A program made the position numbers and the translations under genes. This document shows positions 1-13,100 of a stretch of DNA of 64,000 nucleotides, one piece after another. Under the pieces are notes generated by a model. That model saw nothing but the letters and a program-made list of their open reading frames with translations, was not told the DNA's origin and did no database searches. Each line of letters opens with the position of its first letter. Positions within the stretch are counted from its first letter, which is position 1. The DNA comes from Vibrio campbellii CAIM 519 = NBRC 15631 = ATCC 25920 (GTDB taxonomy: Bacteria; Pseudomonadota; Gammaproteobacteria; Enterobacterales; Vibrionaceae), in assembly GCF_002163755.1 (NCBI RefSeq), contig NZ_CP015863.1, positions 124,001 through 188,000 of the forward strand. Reading direction: 5' to 3'.

Positions 1-417
1 ATAGCCGCTTTCTAACCTCTTCCCTGGTGGGACTAAACTGCCTGCACCTATCATTACGTCAGATTCTACAACCACATTATCCAAAACTATCGCACCCATA
101 CCTACTAATACGCGGTCGTGTATCTCGCAGCCATGCAACATTACTTTGTGACCAATGGTGACATCATTACCTATGATGAGAGGATAGCCGAGTGGGTTAT
201 CCGCATTCTTATGTGTCACATGAAGCACGCTGCCATCTTGAACGTTGGTACGGTCACCGATATGAATGTGGTTTACATCGCCACGAGCTGCAACCAATGG
301 CCAGATACTAGAATCATCACCAATTCGGATATCACCGACTAAAACAGAGGTTGAGTCGACGTAGACACGCTTTCCCAACTGAGGACGTATACCTTTATAA
401 CTTCTAATTGAACTCAT
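1..417 (-). CDS. yrdA: Gamma-carbonic-anhydrase-like protein YrdA (partial, C-terminus outside window)
   Basis: The reading frame begins at an ATG at 417 (MSSIRSYKGIRPQLG...) and runs off the left edge, so 139 codons are visible against about 180 in the family. The visible part shows the repeating hexapeptide pattern of a left-handed beta-helix (VGDIRIGDDSS, VNHIHIGDRTN, IGNDVTIGHKVMLHG), with His residues in the positions that bind zinc in gamma-class carbonic anhydrases. YrdA/CaiE-like proteins are cytoplasmic trimers; whether this one has anhydrase activity is unknown. It points away from the rrn operon, as yrdA often does in gamma-proteobacteria. The family call is secure, the substrate is not. 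Confidence 0.88.
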   Translation of the reverse strand, partial: MSSIRSYKGIRPQLGKRVYVDSTSVLVGDIRIGDDSSIWPLVAARGDVNHIHIGDRTNVQDGSVLHVTHKNADNPLGYPLIIGNDVTIGHKVMLHGCEIHDRVLVGMGAIVLDNVVVESDVMIGAGSLVPPGKRLESGY

Positions 418-537
418 CTTTATTCCTTATAAAGCGCTAATAACGGTGATATTTGATAAGAAGAATAGTAAAAACTCGCCTTTTAGAATAAAAAACACTC
501 AAACGGCAAAAAAATCAAAAAAAACGAGAAAAAGGGC

Positions 538-565
538 TTGCCAATGTGATCGCAATCTCTATAAT
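538..565 (+). promoter_or_regulatory. rrn promoter P1
   Basis: A -35 box TTGCCA (538-543) and a perfect -10 box TATAAT (560-565) are 16 bp apart. Long A-tracts just upstream (about 489-533) resemble an UP element, and a GC-containing discriminator follows. This is the layout of strong rRNA promoters. Confidence 0.7.
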
Positions 566-664
566 GCCACCTCGCTGACACGGCAACGCTTCGAAAGAAA
601 CGAGGTTGAGTTGGCAAGCCAATTAGCCAAGCGGAAACGCTTGAAAAAAGTTTGAAAAAAGTGA

Positions 665-692
665 TTGACACTAAACTTTAACTCGCTAAAAT
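665..692 (+). promoter_or_regulatory. rrn promoter P2
   Basis: A perfect -35 TTGACA (665-670) and TAAAAT (687-692) are 16 bp apart. They are followed by a GC-rich discriminator (ggccgtcc) of the kind linked to stringent control. With the upstream promoter this makes a tandem pair about 125 bp apart. Confidence 0.75.
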
Positions 693-725
693 GGCCGTCC
701 GATTTGAGCAAAGCTCAATAGGAAA

Positions 726-738
726 GTTCTTTAACAAT
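726..738 (+). promoter_or_regulatory. rrn leader boxA antitermination site
   Basis: GTTCTTTAACAAT matches the boxA consensus (TGCTCTTTAACA), where NusB/S10 antitermination complexes load on rRNA leaders. A second, closer match lies in the spacer at 2926-2936. Confidence 0.7.
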
Positions 739-746
739 ATAGACCT

Positions 747-768
747 ATCAATCTGTGTGGGCACTCGT
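747..768 (+). other. 5' half of the 16S processing stem
   Basis: The segment 747-768 is almost perfectly complementary to 2477-2501, downstream of the 16S gene (atcaatctgtgtgg against ccacacagattgat). The two would close a long stem around 16S, the usual RNase III cleavage site in the rrn transcript. Confidence 0.7.
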
Positions 769-909
769 TGATGATAATCCAATTAGAAGCTTCGGCTTCA
801 AATTAGGTTTCAATGAAACGAAGTGACCATTGAATCGAAAGATTCAGCACAGTCAATTAAAACATTACTTTATGTAATGTTCAGTATTCATTGAGCCGAA
901 CAAAATCTT

Positions 910-2462
<1,553 letters not shown>

Positions 2463-2553
2463 TACGATGATTACTCACGATGAGTGTCCACACAGATTGA
2501 TACGGTTTATAAAGTAAAAGAGATAGAACATCTCCCAAGATGTTCAACTTAGT

Positions 2554-2629
2554 GTCCCGTTCGTCTAGAGGCCTAGGACACCGCCCTTTCACGGCGGTAA
2601 CAGGGGTTCGACTCCCCTACGGGATACCA
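2554..2629 (+). tRNA. tRNA-Glu (UUC)
   Basis: A 76-nt cloverleaf with anticodon TTC and encoded CCA, in the 16S-23S spacer. The acceptor stem closes with a G1-U72 wobble pair (gtcccgt / acgggat), with discriminator A. Confidence 0.96.
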
Positions 2630-2631
2630 TT

Positions 2632-2707
2632 GGGTCGTTAGCTCAGTTGGTAGAGCAGTTGACTTTTAATCAATTGGTCGCAGGTTCGAATCCTGCACGA
2701 CCCACCA
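2632..2707 (+). tRNA. tRNA-Lys (UUU)
   Basis: A 76-nt cloverleaf with acceptor gggtcgt / acgaccc, anticodon loop cttttaa (UUU) and encoded CCA. It lies two bases after tRNA-Glu in the rrn spacer. Confidence 0.96.
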
Positions 2708-2737
2708 TTCTTCTCCACGAAGAATTAAAACTTATGT

Positions 2738-2813
2738 GGGCGATTAGCTCAGTTGGGAGAGCACCTGCCTTACAAGCAGGGGGTCACTGGTTCGAGCCCG
2801 GTATCGCCCACCA
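2738..2813 (+). tRNA. tRNA-Val (UAC)
   Basis: A 76-nt cloverleaf with acceptor gggcgat / atcgccc, anticodon loop cttacaa (UAC) and encoded CCA. It is the third spacer tRNA. Glu-Lys-Val is a spacer combination seen in vibrios. Confidence 0.96.
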
Positions 2814-2925
2814 TTCTCTAAGTATTTTTGGATAGGAATTCCAAACCACTTCAGTAAAACGTACGTGGTTAGAATTTTCGTCTCTGAAAGTATTTAGAAA
2901 ATGTACTTCCTTGTGAAGAAACATA

Positions 2926-2936
2926 GCTCTTTAACA
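2926..2936 (+). promoter_or_regulatory. spacer boxA and start of 23S processing stem
   Basis: GCTCTTTAACA is a perfect core boxA. Directly after it, ggaaagctg (2941-2949) is complementary to cagctttcc (6082-6090) beyond the 23S gene, which gives the base of the 23S RNase III stem. Confidence 0.72.
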
Positions 2937-3128
2937 ATTTGGAAAGCTGACAAAACAATCTTTAAGATTGTTTGTAAAGTTCTCAAAGTATTCTTAATTG
3001 AATACTCCAAACAACACATTCAAGTGTTCTTGGAATTTGAGTCCGGCAAAATCGAGTCTGCATCATGTATAAAAATTGCAGACAACTTTGGTGATTTGAC
3101 TTCAACTCGAAACTCCTTCGGGTTGTAT

Positions 3129-6018
<2,890 letters not shown>

Positions 6019-6103
6019 ACAACACCCAAGGGGTTTTGATGGACTCAAAGCAAGAACGAATTGAATGTGTAAGAACTGAAACAGCTTTCCGAATTAAAGA
6101 ATT

Positions 6104-6223
6104 TGCTTGGCGACCATAGCGATTTGGACCCACCTGATTTCCATTCCGAACTCAGAAGTGAAACGAATTAGCGCCGATGGTAGTGTGGGGCTTCCCCATG
6201 TGAGAGTAGGACATCGCCAGGCT
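6104..6223 (+). rRNA. rrf: 5S ribosomal RNA
   Basis: About 120 nt. The 5' end tgcttggcgacc pairs with the 3' end catcgccaggc. The universally conserved ccgaactcagaagtgaaac is intact. Confidence 0.96.
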
Positions 6224-6253
6224 TTAAATTTAGACTTAAGGTCTAACCAGTGC

Positions 6254-6330
6254 GGAGCGGTAGTTCAGTTGGTTAGAATACCGGCCTGTCACGCCGGGGG
6301 TCGCGGGTTCGAGTCCCGTCCGCTCCGCCA
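6254..6330 (+). tRNA. tRNA-Asp (GUC)
   Basis: A 77-nt cloverleaf with acceptor ggagcgg / ccgctcc, anticodon GTC and encoded CCA. It is the last gene of the rrn operon, 30 bp after 5S. Confidence 0.96.
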
Positions 6331-6340
6331 CTTATTTAGA

Positions 6341-6365
6341 AACCCAGTCTTCGGACTGGGTTTTG
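6341..6365 (+). terminator. rrn operon terminator
   Basis: Hairpin AACCCAGTC-ttcg-GACTGGGTT with a UUCG-type tetraloop followed by TTTTGTCGTTTT. It lies directly after tRNA-Asp. Confidence 0.85.
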
Positions 6366-6399
6366 TCGTTTTAGAGCATAATAATTTCCCTTTCAGGGA

Positions 6400-6447
6400 A
6401 CGAGTCCCGGTTGCCCGCAACCCCGACCGTCCGCCACTTATTTAGAC
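6400..6447 (+). pseudogene. degraded duplicate of the tRNA-Asp 3' end
   Basis: The block cgagtcccgg...cgtccgccacttattta repeats the T-arm, acceptor 3' strand, CCA and downstream flank of tRNA-Asp (6311-6339) with an insertion in the middle. No 5' half is present, so it cannot be a tRNA. A looser hairpin follows (AAAGCC 6448-6453 with GGGCTTT 6483-6489). The remaining sequence to 6700 shows nothing I can identify. Confidence 0.6.
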
Positions 6448-6702
6448 AAAGCCTTGAACTGCGCGTCCCGGCAGAAATGCTAGGGCTTTTTCGTATCTGA
6501 TATTCTCAAATCTTTGTACTGTGCTGAAGAGCTCATTCAGTCAGGTAAAGATCATATTTCTCTTCGATAGAGCTTATTTTCTAAATCTTAAAAGTAGCTA
6601 AATGTAAGTGCTTACTTGTTCTAAACACATTTCTAATACTGCCTTTCTTATATGAGTACTGGTGTTGCGCTCTATATTTTGCATTCGACGTTTACTGTAA
6701 CT

Positions 6703-6730
6703 AAAAAGCCCGTTACTTGTGTAACGGGCT
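6703..6730 (-). terminator. ilvY terminator
   Basis: Read on the minus strand: AGCCCGTTAC-acaa-GTAACGGGCT followed by TTTTTAG. It lies 28 bp beyond the ilvY stop codon. Confidence 0.85.
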
Positions 6731-6757
6731 TCGAATACTTATTTGAATGATGTATGC

Positions 6758-7648
6758 CTACAGTGAGATATATTTACTTTCTGCTACTTCCCATAATGCT
6801 TTAACCAAAGGGTTTTCCAGCTGGCTTCTAATGCAGCAAACACCGAGCTCGAATGGTTTGATAGGTAAAACTTTAAGCCTATTTATCTTCTCTCTGACAG
6901 GGCTGTTGTTGATTACCACATCTGGTGCAATACCGACTCCGCAGCCCAAGGCCACCATACTGACAATGGCTTCATGTCCTGCCACCTGTGCGTAGATATT
7001 TGGTTTAATCTTCATTTGCTTGAACCAAACATTCGCTCTTTCTCTTGCTGTGCCTGCTTCTGGGACAATGAAAGGGATCGTTGACCAATCCGGACTTTCT
7101 TTCTGCAGTTCTTCTGCAAAGCTGCTGACTCCAACTGGCGCTATCACCGACAGGGGAATCTCACTGATTGGTTCAAAGGAGACCTTAGCGGGCAGTTGGT
7201 CTGGCTTAGCAGAGATCGCGATATCAGCCTCATCTGCCAATATTTTATCGATGGCTTGCGCTGGATCGCCAGTAGAGAGTTTGAATTCGATAAATGGATG
7301 CTGAATGCGGAATTCAGAAATTAGCTCTGGGAGGTGGCTGTAACTTGCGGTTACCGAGCAAAATAAACGTATCTCACCCTTTAACTCGTCTTCTGTCCCT
7401 TTGACATAACTTTGGTACTGCTGCCACTCACCTAAGATCTTCAGTGCTACGGGTAATAGCTTCTTACCTTGAACCGTTAATTCGACACTTCGGTTATCAC
7501 GCAAGAACAGCTGTTGATGTGTTTCTTCTTCCAATTTCTGGATCTGCCGACTCAGTGCGGAAGGGCTGATGTGCATTGCTGCTGCTGTCTTAGCAAAGCT
7601 CTTGCTATCACATAGATGAATGAATAATTGCAGGCTTTTGATGTTCAT
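6758..7648 (-). CDS. ilvY: LysR-type activator IlvY
   Basis: A 296-residue LysR-family regulator that in enterobacteria activates ilvC when it binds acetolactate or acetohydroxybutyrate. The N-terminal winged helix reads MNIKSLQLFIHLCDSKSFAK with recognition region MHISPSALSRQIQKLEEE (about residues 21-38); the rest is the effector-binding domain. I chose the ATG at 7648 because it aligns with the family N-terminus; an in-frame start 33 bp upstream would add MQLMQHGREDL with no support. The gene is divergent from ilvC, the arrangement of the ilvY-ilvC pair in E. coli, which supports the name. Autoregulation from the shared spacer is likely. Confidence 0.92.
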   Translation of the reverse strand: MNIKSLQLFIHLCDSKSFAKTAAAMHISPSALSRQIQKLEEETHQQLFLRDNRSVELTVQGKKLLPVALKILGEWQQYQSYVKGTEDELKGEIRLFCSVTASYSHLPELISEFRIQHPFIEFKLSTGDPAQAIDKILADEADIAISAKPDQLPAKVSFEPISEIPLSVIAPVGVSSFAEELQKESPDWSTIPFIVPEAGTARERANVWFKQMKIKPNIYAQVAGHEAIVSMVALGCGVGIAPDVVINNSPVREKINRLKVLPIKPFELGVCCIRSQLENPLVKALWEVAESKYISL

Positions 7649-7790
7649 TAAATCTTCACGTCCATGTTGCATTAATTGCAATAAGTAATTGTGAATATAT
7701 CACTTTCAGCAACAGAATGTCTGTTTTAGTATGAACTCATTCGGTAACATAAATACCTACCTCTATGGAAGAATGTTAAGGAGCACCCAG
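7649..7790. promoter_or_regulatory. ilvY-ilvC divergent control region
   Basis: A 142-bp spacer between the two start codons. It contains an A+T-rich imperfect dyad around 7671-7695 (attaattgcaataagtaattg; CAAT 7679-7682 mirrors ATTG 7688-7691), a reasonable IlvY operator candidate. The ilvC Shine-Dalgarno TAAGGAG (7777-7783) sits 7 bp before its ATG. Exact -10/-35 boxes were not assigned. Confidence 0.5.
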
Positions 7791-9275
7791 ATGGCTAACT
7801 ATTTCAATACCCTAAACTTGCGTGAGCAATTGGACCAACTTGGTCGTTGTCGCTTTATGGACCGCGAAGAATTCGCATCAGAAGCAGATTACCTAAAAGG
7901 TAAGAAAGTGGTCATCGTAGGTTGTGGTGCTCAAGGCCTTAACCAAGGTCTGAACATGCGTGACTCTGGTCTAGACGTTGCTTATGCACTTCGCCAGGCA
8001 GCTATCGATGAGCAGCGCCAGTCATTCAAAAACGCAAAAGACAACGGTTTTGAAGTAGGTAGCTACGAAACGCTAATTCCACAAGCTGACCTAGTTGTAA
8101 ACCTTACTCCAGATAAGCAGCACACAAACGTTGTTGAGACAGTAATGCCGCTAATGAAAGAAGGCGCAGCACTAGGTTACTCACACGGTTTCAATGTTGT
8201 TGAAGAAGGTATGCAAATCCGTAAAGACCTAACGGTAGTAATGGTTGCACCTAAGTGTCCGGGTACGGAAGTTCGTGAAGAATACAAGCGTGGTTTTGGT
8301 GTACCGACTCTTATCGCTGTTCACCCAGAGAACGACCCTAAAGGCGAAGGTTGGGATATCGCGAAAGCCTGGGCTGCAGCAACAGGTGGTCACCGTGCTG
8401 GCTGTCTAGAGTCTTCTTTTGTTGCTGAGGTGAAATCTGACCTAATGGGTGAGCAAACAATCCTTTGTGGCATGCTACAGGCTGGTTCTATCGTATGTTA
8501 CGAGAAGATGATTGCTGACGGTATCGATCCAGGCTATGCAGGTAAGCTTCTTCAATATGGTTGGGAAACCATCACTGAAGCACTGAAGTTTGGTGGTATC
8601 ACTCACATGATGGATCGTCTATCAAACCCAGCAAAAGTAAAAGCATTTGAGCTTTCTGAAGAGCTAAAACAGCTGATGCGTCCGCTATACAACAAGCACA
8701 TGGATGACATCATCACAGGTCACTTCTCTAGCACTATGATGGCTGACTGGGCGAACGACGATGTTAACCTACTAGGCTGGCGTGCAGAAACGGGTGAAAC
8801 TGCTTTCGAAAACTACCCAGAAACTGACGTAGAAATCTCTGAGCAAGAGTACTTCGACAACGGTATCCTGATGGTTGCTATGGTTCGTGCGGGTGTTGAG
8901 CTAGCGTTTGAAGCAATGACGGCATCTGGCATCATCGATGAGTCTGCTTACTACGAGTCTCTGCACGAGCTACCACTGATTGCGAACACTATCGCACGTA
9001 AGCGCCTATACGAGATGAACGTGGTTATCTCAGACACTGCGGAATATGGTAACTACCTGTTCGCTAACGTAGCAACACCGCTTCTACGTGAGAAGTTTAT
9101 GCCAGCAGTAAATACTGACGTAATTGGTAAAGGGCTAGGTGAAACTTCTAACCAAGTAGATAACGCGACTCTTATCGCTGTAAATGATGCTATCCGTAAC
9201 CACCCAGTGGAGTACATTGGTGAAGAGCTACGTGGTTACATGACTGATATGAAGAACATTGCAGTAGGCGGCTAA
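7791..9275 (+). CDS. ilvC: Ketol-acid reductoisomerase (NADP+)
   Basis: A 494-residue class II (long form) enzyme, about the length of E. coli IlvC (491). It converts acetolactate or acetohydroxybutyrate to the dihydroxy acids of valine and isoleucine synthesis, in the cytoplasm. MANYFNTLNLREQLDQLGRC and the Rossmann motif VVIVGCGAQGLNQGLNMRDSG are nearly identical to the E. coli protein, followed by two copies of the C-terminal knotted domain. The start at 7791 is set by that alignment and by TAAGGAG 7 bp upstream; an in-frame GTG-type extension from 7731 is discarded. It is regulated by the divergent ilvY and ends at a strong terminator. Confidence 0.98.
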   Translation: MANYFNTLNLREQLDQLGRCRFMDREEFASEADYLKGKKVVIVGCGAQGLNQGLNMRDSGLDVAYALRQAAIDEQRQSFKNAKDNGFEVGSYETLIPQADLVVNLTPDKQHTNVVETVMPLMKEGAALGYSHGFNVVEEGMQIRKDLTVVMVAPKCPGTEVREEYKRGFGVPTLIAVHPENDPKGEGWDIAKAWAAATGGHRAGCLESSFVAEVKSDLMGEQTILCGMLQAGSIVCYEKMIADGIDPGYAGKLLQYGWETITEALKFGGITHMMDRLSNPAKVKAFELSEELKQLMRPLYNKHMDDIITGHFSSTMMADWANDDVNLLGWRAETGETAFENYPETDVEISEQEYFDNGILMVAMVRAGVELAFEAMTASGIIDESAYYESLHELPLIANTIARKRLYEMNVVISDTAEYGNYLFANVATPLLREKFMPAVNTDVIGKGLGETSNQVDNATLIAVNDAIRNHPVEYIGEELRGYMTDMKNIAVGG

Positions 9276-9350
9276 CTCCTATCCAAGTTAGTAAAGAACT
9301 CTAGATAGACTGGGGTCAATAAATACAAAATAAAACACAACATCTAATCA

Positions 9351-9388
9351 AAAGGCTTGGTCGCCGTTGACCAAGCCTTTTTGTTTTT
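9351..9388 (+). terminator. ilvC terminator
   Basis: AAAGGCTTGGTC-gccgtt-GACCAAGCCTTT followed by TTGTTTTTA. A strong rho-independent hairpin 75 bp after ilvC. Confidence 0.9.
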
Positions 9389-9525
9389 ATGGAAACGATT
9401 TTTTCTTCGAACTGTGGGACACCTTCGCTGTTGGAGTCGAGATATGTTCGTTGGGATAGAATTGATAGAAGTAAAGGTATCGTAAGTGTTGACTGAATTT
9501 GTCCTTAAGAAGACAAAATAGATGT

Positions 9526-9651
9526 GAATCCCGAATCCCGAATCCCGAATCCCGAATCCCGAATCCCGAATCCCGAATCCCGAATCCCGAATCCCGAATC
9601 CCGAATCCCGAATCCCGAATCCCGAATCCCGAATCCCGAATCCCGAATCCC
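9526..9651. repeat. 18 perfect copies of the heptamer GAATCCC
   Basis: Exactly 126 bp of uninterrupted GAATCCC units. The unit length is not a multiple of three, so all three frames on a strand read the same seven-residue cycle (ESRIPNP on +, GFGIRDS on -), which creates spurious open frames. The array lies between the ilvC and ubiK terminators, outside any gene. Perfect repetition suggests recent slippage expansion, so copy number should vary between isolates. Confidence 0.98.
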
Positions 9652-9690
9652 GAAAAACAAAAAGGGTTGACGTGCACACGCCAACCCTTA
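9649..9690 (-). terminator. ubiK terminator
   Basis: On the minus strand AAGGGTTGGCGTG...CACGTCAACCCTT is followed by TTTTTGTTTTTC, whose T-tract abuts the end of the GAATCCC array. The hairpin occupies 9661-9690. Confidence 0.8.
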
Positions 9691-9696
9691 AGAATT

Positions 9697-9738
9697 TTCT
9701 CGCTTCTCGCTTCTCGCTTCTCGCTTCTCGCTTCTCGC
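9697..9738. repeat. 6 perfect copies of the heptamer TTCTCGC
   Basis: 42 bp of tandem TTCTCGC end exactly at the ubiK stop codon (9739-9741), so the array forms the ubiK 3' untranslated region ahead of its terminator. It is a second heptamer array, unrelated in sequence to GAATCCC and only 45 bp from it. Confidence 0.97.
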
Positions 9739-9990
9739 TTATTTATCAGCTAGCTTTTCTTCAAGCTCTGCCAATTTCTTTTCCATTTCTGTCAGCTTTT
9801 GACGAGTACGCAGCAGAACTTGAGTTTGTACGTCGAATTCTTCGCGGCTAACTACGTCTAGCTTGTTTAGCTGACCTTGGATTACTTGGCGAACTTTTTG
9901 ATCAACATCCGCGCCTAGCTCTTTTACTGGCTGTGGCATTGATTCGTGAATTTGTTTAGCGATTTGCTCTAATTTCTTTGGGTCAAACAT
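9739..9990 (-). CDS. ubiK: Ubiquinone biosynthesis accessory factor UbiK
   Basis: An 83-residue protein starting MFDPKKLEQIAKQIHESMP, clearly the YqiC/UbiK family (PF04380), an accessory factor of the aerobic ubiquinone assembly complex with membrane-fusogenic behaviour in vitro. The middle has the family signature VVSREEFDVQTQVLLRTRQKL, and the C-terminus is a heptad-rich coiled coil (LTEMEKKLAELEEKLADK). I start at the ATG at 9990; AAGGAG lies about 11 bp upstream (10002-10007). A longer frame from 10020 (MGKSKGVLAT...) would contain that ribosome-binding site and is rejected. Confidence 0.92.
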   Translation of the reverse strand: MFDPKKLEQIAKQIHESMPQPVKELGADVDQKVRQVIQGQLNKLDVVSREEFDVQTQVLLRTRQKLTEMEKKLAELEEKLADK

Positions 9991-10080
9991 AGTGGCTAAA
10001 ACTCCTTTTGATTTGCCCACATTCTATGTAAATGATACGGGAAAGTCGCCATTTAGATGGCAAAAAAGAGAGCAGCAATA

Positions 10081-10108
10081 AAAAAGGTCACCGAGGTGAC
10101 CTTTTTCT
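10081..10108. terminator. Bidirectional terminator between ubiK and the RND operon
   Basis: AAAAAGGTCACC-gag-GTGACCTTTTTC is symmetric with A and T runs on the two sides. It lies 14 bp beyond the RND pump stop codon, so it most likely ends the minus-strand efflux operon. Confidence 0.85.
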
Positions 10109-10121
10109 TAGTGCTTTATGC

Positions 10122-13100
10122 TTACTTGTTATCAGCTAATTCGCGATGAGCAGCTTTTGCTTCATCGACTCGAGCGAGCTTTTCCAAGTCTTTGTCTTCA
10201 ACAAACACTGGTAGTGGCTTGTGTTTCTCAGCTAGGTAGCTGTAAATCACAGGCAATACGAATAGCGTAAACAGTGTACCGATCGCTAGACCAGCAACGA
10301 TTACGATACCGATACTGAAGCGCTGAGCCGCACCTGCGCCTGTTGCGTACATCAGTGGGATCAGACCTGCAATCATCGCCGCTGTTGTCATCAGGATTGG
10401 ACGTAGACGAACTTTCGCCGCTTCCATTACTGCATCGATACGAGACAGTTTGTTGTGTAACTGCTCTTCTTTCGCTACTTCACAGATCAGGATACCGTGC
10501 TTGGTGATCAGACCAACCAGAGTAATTAAACCAACCTGCGAGTAGATGTTCATCGATGCCGTACCCCACGCCAGAGCAATCAATGCACCACATACCGCTA
10601 GCGGCACAGATACCATGATTACGATTGGATCGCGGATAGATTCAAACTGAATCGCCAGTACTAGGAAGATGATCGCCAAAGCCAAGCCGAATGTGGCGTA
10701 TAGTGCGCTACCTTCCGTTACAAACTGACGAGCTTCACCCATGTAGTCATGGTTGTAGCCCGATGGCAGTTTGTTTTGTGCCACGTCTTCGAACCAGTTG
10801 ATCGCATCACCCATTGCAACACCTGGTGAAGGTACTGCACCAACGGTTGCTGAGTTTAGCTGGTTGAAGTGAGGCAGTGAGCGAGGCTCTGCTACAACAT
10901 CAATCGTGATCAAGCTACCCAGTGGAACTGCTTTACCGTCAACTGAGCGAACGTAGTAGTTCTTCATCGACTCTGGGTTAAGGCGCCATTTACGTTCAAC
11001 TTGAGGGATAACCTCGTATGAACGACCGTTTAGGTCGATACGGTTCACGTAACCGTCCGCCATCATGGTACTTAGTGTTACACCAATGTCTTGCATGGTC
11101 ACGCCGTACGCACCAGCCTTGTCTTTGTCGATGCTGATCTTCATCGTTGCTGAATCGTAGTTTAGATCCAGATCTGAGTAGACAAATAGTGGGCTAGTAG
11201 ATACATCAGCTAGGATGTCACTTGCGATAGTAAACAAGCTCTCGAAGCTGTTTGGCGTAGTGATAACGAACTGAATCGGTAGACCTGAACCGGCACCAGG
11301 AAGCTCTGGCATCTGGAATGCGGTTACAGACATGCCCGGTACGTGAGAAACCAACTCACCTACACGCTTGGTAATATCTGCCTGGCTTGCCTCACGCTCA
11401 CTCCAAGGTTTTAGAGTCGCTAGACCGAACGCTTGGTTTGAGTTTGGTACACCATTAAACACTTGAGCATATTCCACTTCCGGCTGATTAGACAGAATCT
11501 TATTCACGTCTCTCATGGTATGTTCAATGTAGTCCAAGTTTGCATTCGATGGTGCTGTTCCCATCAGTACCACTACGCCTTTGTCCTCTGAAGGAGCCAA
11601 TTCACTTGGAATAAACTTAAACAGGATTGGTAGCGTTGCGAACACGATGATAGCGAAAGCAATGATCACTGGGCGGTGTGCCATAACAGCGGTCAGCATT
11701 TTTGCGTAGCGGTTGGTCATGCCATCCAATACGTGGTGTACTTTTTGTTCAAACTTGCTTGGCTCTTCGTTTGCCCTAAGCATTTTTGAACACATCATCG
11801 GTGACAGAGTTAGCGCGATGATACCGGACACAAATACTGCACCAGCTAGGGTTAATGCGAACTCTTTAAATAGAGAGCCCGTGATACCGCCCATCAGCGC
11901 GATCGGCGCGTACACTGCACCTAGGGTTAGCGTCATTGCGATTACTGGTACGGCGATTTCACGAGTACCTATGATGGCTGCACGGAACGGCGATTCCCCT
12001 TCTTTGATGTGGCGGTCGACGTTCTCAAGAACCACGATCGCATCATCCACTACCAGACCGATGGCGAGTACCATTGCCAGAAGTGTCATCAAGTTCCATG
12101 AGAAGCCCATTGCCTGCATCACCATCGCAACACCAATCAATGAAAGCGGGATAGTAACGATAGGGATAATTACCGCACGGAATGAACCAAGGAACAAAGT
12201 GATCACAACAAGTACGATCACTGCCGCCTCAAGAATGGTTTTCACAACTTCGTGAATAGATTCATTGATGGCGATCGTTGAGTCGTACATCACGTTCATT
12301 TTGATGTTACTTGGCAAGTTACGCTCTAATTGAGGCAAAAGCTTCAGTACATCTGCCGAAATGTTGATTGGGTTAGCGCTTGGTGCCGCGTTGATTGCAG
12401 CAACTACTGCCTCCTGACCGTTCGCATTCGCACGGTAAATGTCGTGGCTCTTTTCTAATGTGACCTTTGCAATGTCGCCAAGACGAATTACGTCACCTTC
12501 ACCTGTTTTAACAACTAGTGCCTCGAGTTCAGCAACGTTGGATACCTGAGTATCTGCGCTACCGTTGTAAAGTACGAATTCACCTGTCGCCTGGCCAGTT
12601 GCCGACTGATAGTTGTTGGCGTTTAGTACCGTCATCACGTCGGTTGCTGTCAGCTTAAGTGCGCCCATTTTCGCTGGATCTAGCCATACGCGGAGCGCGT
12701 ATTTCATACCACCGTATAAGTCCACCTTCGACACACCGTTTACCGTAAATAGCTGAGGGTTAATTACACGCTCAAGGTAGTCAGTGATCTGGCTAGAAGA
12801 CAACTCGTCACTGGTGAAACCGATGTACAGTACCGCGGTAGTCGAGCCAGTCGACATGGTTACTGTTGGGTCTTCCGCTTCTTTTGGAAGCTGTGAACGA
12901 ACCGAGTTGGTTTTCGCCAAGATATCAGACAGCGCTGCATTTGGGTCAGTGTTCAGCTTCATGTTTACAGTGATGGTAGATGTACCAAGCACCGAGGATG
13001 AAGTCATATAGTCGATGTTATCGGCCTGAGCGACGGCTTGCTCCAAAGGCTGGGTAATAAAGCCTTGGATAAGGTCGGCACTCGCACCGTAATAACTGGT

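Noticed and set aside
9526..9738. Possible CRISPR array
   Set aside because: The units are 7 bp and directly adjacent with no spacers, so these are simple tandem repeats. No CRISPR array and no cas gene is visible anywhere in the window.
9344..9753. Open frames on both strands encoding GFGIRDS or ESRIPNP repeats
   Set aside because: They exist only because a 7-bp tandem repeat without stop codons stays open in every frame. There is no ribosome-binding site or domain, and the frames cross two terminators.
11713..12255. 180-codon plus-strand frame inside the RND pump gene
   Set aside because: Antisense shadow of the conserved pump coding sequence.
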